From contig BROG01000533.1 in NCBI GenBank assembly GCA_030159075.1, positions 1 through 64,000 on the forward strand: DNA of 64,000 bases. The letters run 5' to 3'. Below, piece after piece: positions 1 to 64,000 of the stretch. This stretch comes from Atrina japonica. Lineage: Eukaryota > Mollusca > Bivalvia > Pterioida > Pinnidae. Positions within the stretch are counted from its first letter, which is position 1, and each line of letters opens with the position of its first letter. A program made the position numbers and the translations under genes. The notes beneath the pieces were generated by a model. It was not told where the DNA came from. It was given only the letters and a program-made list of their open reading frames with translations, and did no database searches.

Positions 1-310
1 TATATATATATAATATGTAAGGTCATGTACATGTTATTTTGTGGGAATGATACATAATGGTAGGCTATATATGGCACTGAAACTCAATGAAGCATGGAAA
101 TATATATGTTAGTGTTCATTTTCCCATTAACTTACACGCATTTTGTGTATGAATATTGTATAATTCAGTTAATGTTTTTGCATTCACGTGTGAATTTGCG
201 TGGGATCCATTTACTCCCAAAGTTTAAGAGAAAGTCTATAGTGTTACAGATATCACCTGAGTGAGTATGTGTATCTCTGTACATTAATGTTTTTATTTGC
301 ATTGAACTCA

Positions 311-520
311 TTAAAGGGGCATGGGCCGTGTTTTTTAAAATTTTTTTTTTATTTTTACTACATAGATTGATGTACAATAAATTAAAGAAATAAACAGTCA
401 TAAAGAAGTATTAAATTCCTATATATTTTGTAGATGTTGCTTGTGAAACCTAGTCTGACAATCATAGGTTTGCAAATGATTAATTCTTCTTCGTTATCTG
501 TATATATGCATACCACACTG
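311..520 (+). repeat. Foldback repeat family A, copy 1 (partial)
   Basis: Contains the arm motifs ATTGATGTACAATAA and CCTATATATTTTGT and the centre GCATACCACACTGGACC. The right arm is missing. Confidence 0.6.
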
Positions 521-1059
521 GACCTTTTTGCTTGAATGCAAAGGAATCATACGGAACTCTAAGTGTATTATTTTCGTTTTTCGATATTTCTCCCTACATT
601 TCCAAGTATCACTTTCTATATTATACCGTAAAACCTCTTTATAGTGCCTTCATTTGCCACCTGACTTAACGCCACAATTTTTTAAAGCCTAATTTTCCCT
701 ATAATTTCATTTAAGGTTTTACCTCAGTCTATTGCCTTTATAATGCCAAAATTTGGCTAAACAGATGGTGGCATTATAACGAGGTTTTAGTGATTTTTAC
801 AGTCATGCCAAATACTCAGTTGATGTCTGACTAACTATTTTTGTAAAGAGAGATGAATCTACATAAGCGTAACGTTTTTTTCCCTCAAATTCCTACATAA
901 ATTCCTTTATGTATTTGTATATTGATGTAAACCTTAAATGAATAAAATGTATTTAAATTAACTTGGTCAAACTCATTTCAAATCCAATGCCAATGTCCAA
1001 AATCCAAACAAAGGTTGCATGGATTTTCATAGGTAAAGATGCAACGCCAATCTTTTAGA

Positions 1060-1372
1060 ATATTATAAAGATAATATAACCAAAGTTATAATGCTCAAGA
1101 CGATCTTTTACGTCAATTCGACTTCATCAGTTGAGCTCCAATTTTAAATAGATTAACGAGAAAGTGGTTTCAACAAGGTCAAATAATAAATCTGAACGTA
1201 TAGCCAAAATCTGTCTTAGAGTAACCACTGTAAAGAGATGGCTATCTTAGCTTAAGAATTAAGAATTGTAAATGGAGCTATCACTTTGAAATATTACTTT
1301 AGTAAGATTATATAATTTATCAGCTGGTACCGAAATACCAGGTACTAGGATTATGTATACTTTCGGGGAATC
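1060..1372 (+). repeat. Repeat family B, copy 1
   Basis: Begins near ACCAAAGTTATAATGCTC and AAGACGATC, includes ACTTCATCAGTTGAGCTCC and TATAGCCAAAATCTG, and ends at CTGGTACCGAAATACCAG, a short perfect palindrome-like end. No coding capacity. Confidence 0.68.
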
Positions 1373-1403
1373 AAATGGTCTACCAGCAGTGGCAACGACA
1401 TAG

Positions 1404-1672
1404 TGGTTATAAATATTATAAACATAATACCAAAGTTATAATACTCAAGACGATCGTTTCTGTAAATTCGACTTCATCAGTTGAACCCCAATTTTAAATG
1501 GATTAAAGAGAAAGTGGTATAGACAAGACCAAACAATAAACCTAAACGTATAGCCAAAATCTGAGTAACCACTGTTAAAAGATTACTATCTTACCTTTAG
1601 AAAAAATTTAGAATTGAAATGGTGCTATCAGTTCGAAATATACTATTTATGTAACTATATATAAGCTATTAT
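1404..1672 (+). repeat. Repeat family B, copy 2
   Basis: Direct neighbour of copy 1 in the same orientation, with the same order of motifs. The distal end is truncated. Confidence 0.66.
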
Positions 1673-1886
1673 ATAAAAAAGTAGGCCTATGTCAAATTTG
1701 GATTTCCGTTGTAATTTCAGTAAATATCTGAAAATGTAAATTTCATTGAAATATCTGAAAAATGACATTTCCTTTAAAAGAAAGTCATATACATGTAATT
1801 AATATATAACTAAAATATTTGTGAACGAATATTGTGCAGGAATCGTCCAAGAATTGCAACAAATGTGTTATATCTGTCATTGAGAT

Positions 1887-2246
1887 TAAGGGCATTAATT
1901 GTGTTTTTTCATAATTTTCTTTTCTTATTGACTATTTAGACTGATGTAAAGTAGCAAAAAAGAGATATACACAGGCGTACAAATTCTGAAATTCCTATAT
2001 ATTTTGTGGAAATTGCTTGAGAAACCCAGGTTTGGCACTTTTTCAATTGCAATTGATTAACTCAACTTTAATATTTGTATATGAATACCACTCTGGGCCT
2101 GACCTTATTTTCACAAAATATATAGGAATATAATATGTATGCCTGTGTATAGCTTTTATTTGTTTATTATACATCAGGTACAAGTAATTTAAGTAGAAAA
2201 ACATCAAAATAACTGTTTTTGTAAACACAGCTAATGCCTCTTTAAC
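1887..2246. repeat. Foldback repeat family A, copy 2 (complete)
   Basis: The left arm (AAGGGCATTAATTGTGTT ... AGAGATATACACAGGC ... CCTATATATTTTGTG) is the inverted complement of the right arm (CACAAAATATATAGG ... GCCTGTGTATAGC ... AAACACAGCTAATGCCTCTT). Arms are about 150 bp around a 60-bp centre. The structure is that of a non-coding foldback or MITE-type element. Confidence 0.8.
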
Positions 2247-2351
2247 ATCGAGATTAGCATATTGACAAGTGATCCAATATAACAACTTTGATGTGATCCT
2301 CTATAGTATCTGGTTCCTGTAAACCCTATAACTGTACATAGGGAAACATAA

Positions 2352-2405
2352 TATAAATATTATAAACATAATACCGAAGTTATAATGCTAAAGACGATCG
2401 TAATC
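2352..2405 (+). repeat. Repeat family B, copy 3 (left tip only)
   Basis: ATATTATAAACATAATACCG and AAGTTATAATGCTAAAGACG match the family start; nothing further is retained. Confidence 0.55.
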
Positions 2406-2809
2406 GAGATTTAAATTTACCAGTATCATCTATCATGTACTTATCATTTGTTTATTTTAGTTAAAAAATTATGACATGAGATCTACGTAGAACAGGAAAT
2501 AAGTCCAACATTTAGGATACACCAATGGATATTTTACACGATTTACACAAAGACCGATAAAACAAAGAATTTCTGTGAGAAATAACGAGGATACTCATAA
2601 CTGAAAAATAAACACATTGACGCATCTAGAAAGTGAAGTAAACTTTTGCAATAGTTTGCAAGAGTTATTGAACACGAAGGAATAGTAAAAAAAACATTGA
2701 AATCAGCAAATTGATAGGGAGCTCCTTTTAATAATTAGAAACACTACAACAAACATCTGAAACAAGAGGAACTACCCCAAACGACGCAGGCTGCAAGGAA
2801 GAAATTAAT

Positions 2810-57680
<54,871 letters not shown>

Positions 57681-57981
57681 TAGATAACAGCAAGGATCTG
57701 GCTACATCTTCAGATTGTTCCTAAAGTAACAGTGCCATATTTGTCTTCACTTCATTTTAAAATATTCCATACTGATTACACGTGTCATGCTTTTGTTTTA
57801 GATATACAACCGCTGTATTCCAGAATTATTGAAGTTTTATGAAGTTTATCCCAAATGTATTAGGTAGACGTTGACATATCACATAATTCATGAAAGTTTT
57901 TAATTACTCGTCATTTAACACTAATCTTCAATTTAACCCTTTCAACCCTACAGATCATAATAGACTAGCCTAAAACAATAG

Positions 57982-57987
57982 AATAAA
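57982..57987 (+). terminator. Candidate polyadenylation signal AATAAA
   Basis: First AATAAA hexamer after the stop codon of the large gene, about 300 bp into the presumed 3' UTR. A weaker AT-rich site elsewhere could be used. Confidence 0.5.
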
Positions 57988-58305
57988 AAAGAACATACCA
58001 TTTGGGTATTTAGGGATGTATGGATTAATGTCGATGACAGATGTAAAACATATTTGTTGTTTGTTGATTCACGTACAATAATCATCAAAAAATGTTTTCT
58101 TCATATCAGATATAATTCTATTATCTAAACACAACCCATTTTCCGATTTTTCGATGAAATTTACTGATTTCCGGAATGTACTGTGTGATGGAAATATCCA
58201 AATTTAACATACTGATTTAAACAAGAGATATCTAATATCACGTCCGCTCATTCAATTGAATAGATGTTGATAAAAAAGATCATTCATTAATTGCTAAATA
58301 TAAAA

Positions 58306-58625
58306 ATCACAGATACCAAATTACTAATCTACAGGATGTCCAGGATACAATATACAAATCTTGTGAATAATAGATAATATCTCTGGAAATCAAGAGGTGA
58401 GTTAAGGTACCGTGGTGGAGTAAGCATCCACTGTTGACCGGTCACATCCGCCGTGAGTCCATAGTCAAATTCAAATGAAATATGTGAGTAATGTATCCTC
58501 GTCACAACAGATACAGACTACTCAAAAATCGCAACCGAACAGGTAACTCAAAATTTCATTTAGTGAAACATAGTAATTGTAAACAAGGTCATTATACCAA
58601 CCATAAAATTTGCAAAACGTTTACA
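58306..58625 (-). mobile_element. Retroelement 3' end (antisense)
   Basis: The tail complement (CAGATACCAAATTACTAATC, GACCGGTCACATCCGCCGTG) is followed at higher coordinates by the complement of the G-x-Y-N-D-L-V coding block. It lies in the 3' flank of the large gene. Confidence 0.68.
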
Positions 58626-60651
58626 TCAAGCGCGATTCTCGATATATTTGTGACAGCAACTTATCAGTTAATAGTTTCCCCCTGTATATGAAATGTTTAT
58701 ATGTAGAATATGCACAATTGATTTAATTCCTTGGAGTTTTATTATACGCTATAATTTCGCTGAAATCGAAAAATCAAAGATTTTATTTCTCGCGGACAGA
58801 AATGACTTATGTTGAGGATAAGTAGGCTAGGGTCTAGTGGACGGAATTCGGAAACAATTTACTTTCGGTCAGCGATTATTCTCATTTTATATTGAAATTT
58901 TGTCCAATATTTTACAATAACTGCTCGTTTCAGTTTGATTTGCAAAATAAATTGCACACTGCGAGTAATATTTCAAGTTCTCATCATTTTCTCTCCGAAT
59001 CGGACCTACACGCTCCCATTGTTGGTTGCCAGACCAAAAGTGCACAGGATGTTTTCATACGGATGATATTTATTTTTTACGTTTTTCTAGAAAATAAAAA
59101 AGTTAATTACTAGATTCACATGATTCAGTTGCTGTTGCAGTTTATAATCAGATTATAAGGATTTCCTTAAACATCTTTGCTATTTATTAATTTCCTTACA
59201 AAATCATCTCTAAACAATTCCAAGTGATTTGTTCTCGTCAAAATAAATTGTTCTATAGAAAGGTGTGATCATAATCGACTCGAATTTTATTATTTGTACT
59301 GTAAGGCACACCGAAATCAAATTAATCTCGTTTTTATTTTTACTTAATGTGTCTTAAAAACTAATCAAAATTCAAATTCAAATGATTTGTGTAATAACGT
59401 TATCTAATTACATAACACATGTTAAACATTTTACATATATGATACACAGAGTAGCAAAACATACAATCTGAAAAAATGAATACGAAAGATGGTATTGCTT
59501 CAGAATTTTATCAGAATTTTATTCAACAACCACATTGGAAAAGAATAGATAAATGTGTATGTATAATGAATATGTGTTAAATGTGAATATCATAGACAAT
59601 ATATCTATCTTCAAATCATCAAGTTATAATCGAAAGGTTGATGCGAAAATACTGTACGTGTACTTATTTTAGCGGTATTCTAATATCAGCGCCTTTCGCG
59701 CTCAAGTCATTGCGCTAATTCAAGGACAGCGCTAAAATTTCTTCATCCTGTCATTATGTATACAAGACAAAGCGAATGAAATTAATTGCGCGAATTCAAG
59801 ATTGCGCTAATACGTATATACACCCTAAAGGCGCTAAAATATAAGTGCGCTAATTTAAATACACATACTGTAAATATTTGTTATAACTGCCTGACTGTCT
59901 ATAAAAGAGAACTTCCACATTGAATAGTTGAAAATAGGTTAGCGTAACTATTACATAATGATACTGTATAACGCGCTGTGACATAATGTAGCTATAATAC
60001 GCAAACATTCGAAGATTAATGAATTAGTTTTATTGCAAAGTCATACGCGTACGTAGTATTTGGTCAATACTATTGTAAGATATAATGTTCATTAATATCA
60101 TTAATTTTGTGAAATGAATATATCTGAATTATACAGAAAAGTATGGGACTGTTGATGCATATTTCCTCCTATTCTTCAATAAACAATAAACCTACAACGG
60201 AAAAAGAAAAAGAAATGCAAAAGAAATACAAATATATGTATATAATTTAAGAATCTTTCAAAATATTCAGTATCATGGAAACTTTTTAGAATTTTTTTTT
60301 GTAAATAAATTACCTTTCATATAGTTTTATCTATTAATTAAATAGTATCCTCATTGGAGTAAACGTTTATCAAATTCAAGTAAAGCAACATTATTCGCTT
60401 TACAATGATTAAAAACAAAGTAATCTAGTGTTGCATTGTACGACCCGCAAACGAAAGATTCCGATGTCCGTGTCAAAAGAGGCGTGACACAATTAGATCT
60501 CTCACTATATTGGCGTCAATCTAACACACGTTAATATATAAGAAGAGTTGTCAGAAGACAACAAAGCTCGCAGACATTGATGTAAATTTTCAAGATATAT
60601 ATTTGACCCACAGCTGTCAGGTTTTAAGGTCTAAGGACTGGTAAAAGTTTT

Positions 60652-61100
60652 ATTCCATCAGCTCAGGTCAAACGTTTTGAAAAGTGGGTCCAAGGTCACT
60701 AGGTCAAAAGTCAATGTACCATATGAAAGTTCTGGCCATAAGAAATCTATATTTGAAATATTAAAGCCCTATCCCTCATGGTTTAAAAGCTACAGCCAAG
60801 GTTAAAGTTTTTGAAAAGTAGGTCAAAGTTCAAGGTCAAGGTCAATAGGTCAAAGTCAAGGTACCAAATGAAAGCTATGGTCAGAAGAAATCTATATGTG
60901 AAATATCAAAGCAATATTCTTCATGGTTTAAAAGCTATAGCCAAGGTTAAAGGTTTCGAAAAATAGGTCAAAGCCTAAGGTCAAGGTCATCAGCTCAAAA
61001 GTCAAAGTACCAACTGAAAGCTCATCATAAGGAATCAATATGTGAAATATAAAAGCCCTGACCTTTTCGGTTAAAAAGTTATAGGCCAGGTTAAAGTTTT
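60652..61100. repeat. AGGTCA-rich tandem repeat, about 145-bp period
   Basis: About three copies. Landmarks CCAAGGTTAAAG recur at 60796, 60941 and (as GCCAGGTTAAAG) 61085. Each unit contains GTCAAGGTCA-type runs, a TACCA-A/T-TGAAAGCT box and ATGTGAAATAT. It directly follows the last recognised transporter exon. Confidence 0.78.
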
Positions 61101-61107
61101 TGTCCAC

Positions 61108-61132
61108 GTACGACAACGACGACGACGACGAC
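61108..61132. repeat. (ACG)n triplet run
   Basis: Short ACG/GTC triplet array at the end of the tandem repeat. Read on the minus strand it gives poly-Val, an artefact of the extended transporter frame. Confidence 0.8.
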
Positions 61133-61266
61133 GCTGGGGTATGGCATTAGCTCTCCGGACTTTCGTAAAGCCGTGCCCGATTTTCTAAAAATGTATATTT
61201 TCGAAAGAAAAAGTGGTATTTTCAGCTTGCGTGTCGAAGACAACAGAAAGCAATTAGAATACATAC

Positions 61267-64000
<2,734 letters not shown>

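Larger units (their letters stand above)
1..2809. other. Upstream flank without a recognisable gene
   Basis: I see no exon with convincing splice sites or homology here. It holds a short (TA)n run at the left edge, two copies plus a fragment of the palindromic repeat family B, and two copies of foldback family A. Any promoter and 5' UTR of the large gene should lie in the last few hundred bases, but I cannot identify a TATA box or initiator with confidence. Short reading frames in this stretch look like chance. Confidence 0.6.
57681..61266. other. Intergenic region between convergent genes
   Basis: Contains the 3' UTR of the large gene, an antisense retroelement tail, AT-rich unique sequence and an AGGTCA-rich tandem repeat ending in (ACG)n. 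I found no supported exon. A short final exon of the transporter gene could be hidden here. Confidence 0.55.

Noticed and set aside
61091..61260. Poly-Val C-terminal tail of the transporter
   Set aside because: Produced by reading past a strong GTATGT donor into the (ACG)n run; kept only as an alternative in the findings.

Overview
This window is nuclear DNA of an invertebrate, most likely a bivalve mollusc. Grounds: low GC with many long (AT)n, (AC)n and (AG)n arrays; GT-AG introns of about 150 to 3,500 bp; dense decayed transposon fragments; short interspersed repeats with tRNA-type promoters; and an AGGTCA-rich tandem repeat followed by an (ACG)n run, of a kind I associate with bivalves. 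No bacterial, organellar or viral gene organisation is present. The species cannot be fixed by reading.

Layout. 1-2809: repeat-filled upstream flank. 2810-57680 (+): one very large gene that I could assemble by hand as 54 coding exons. All junction phases agree and the joined CDS is 10,299 nt (3,432 residues plus stop). It encodes a secreted mosaic protein: signal peptide, EMI domain, Cys-rich/EGF-like modules, an unassigned block of about 200 residues, then roughly 18-20 fibronectin-III-like repeats joined by linkers of the type (I/V)D-x-(T/S)-P-P-x-x-G-x-V-x-D-G. Two Cys-rich inserts and one jelly-roll-like (galactose-binding-like) insert, carried on a single 780-nt exon, interrupt the repeats. 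No membrane anchor is seen at the C-terminus. A candidate polyadenylation signal lies about 300 bp after the stop. 57681-61266: intergenic repeats. 61267-64000 (-): the 3' part of a concentrative nucleoside transporter (SLC28/CNT) gene, four exons visible and running off the right edge. The two genes converge tail to tail, and nothing shows a functional link.

Most intronic DNA is made of: a tRNA-derived SINE (at least 13 copies, 12 in the sense direction); a second SINE-like family (2 copies); fragments of a reverse-transcriptase-bearing retroelement, mostly its 3' tail (about 14); two palindromic or MITE-like families (8 copies each); an unclassified repeat (3 copies); and microsatellites.

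Most interesting points: an 18-nt tandem duplication of the exon 15 donor that would add an optional VRGDFS (RGD) segment; five tandem copies of the exon 48 end with its 5' splice site; a decayed duplicate of the exon 27 start; and loss of the NEFVA signature in the nucleoside transporter. Exon boundaries are from manual reading and need transcript support.
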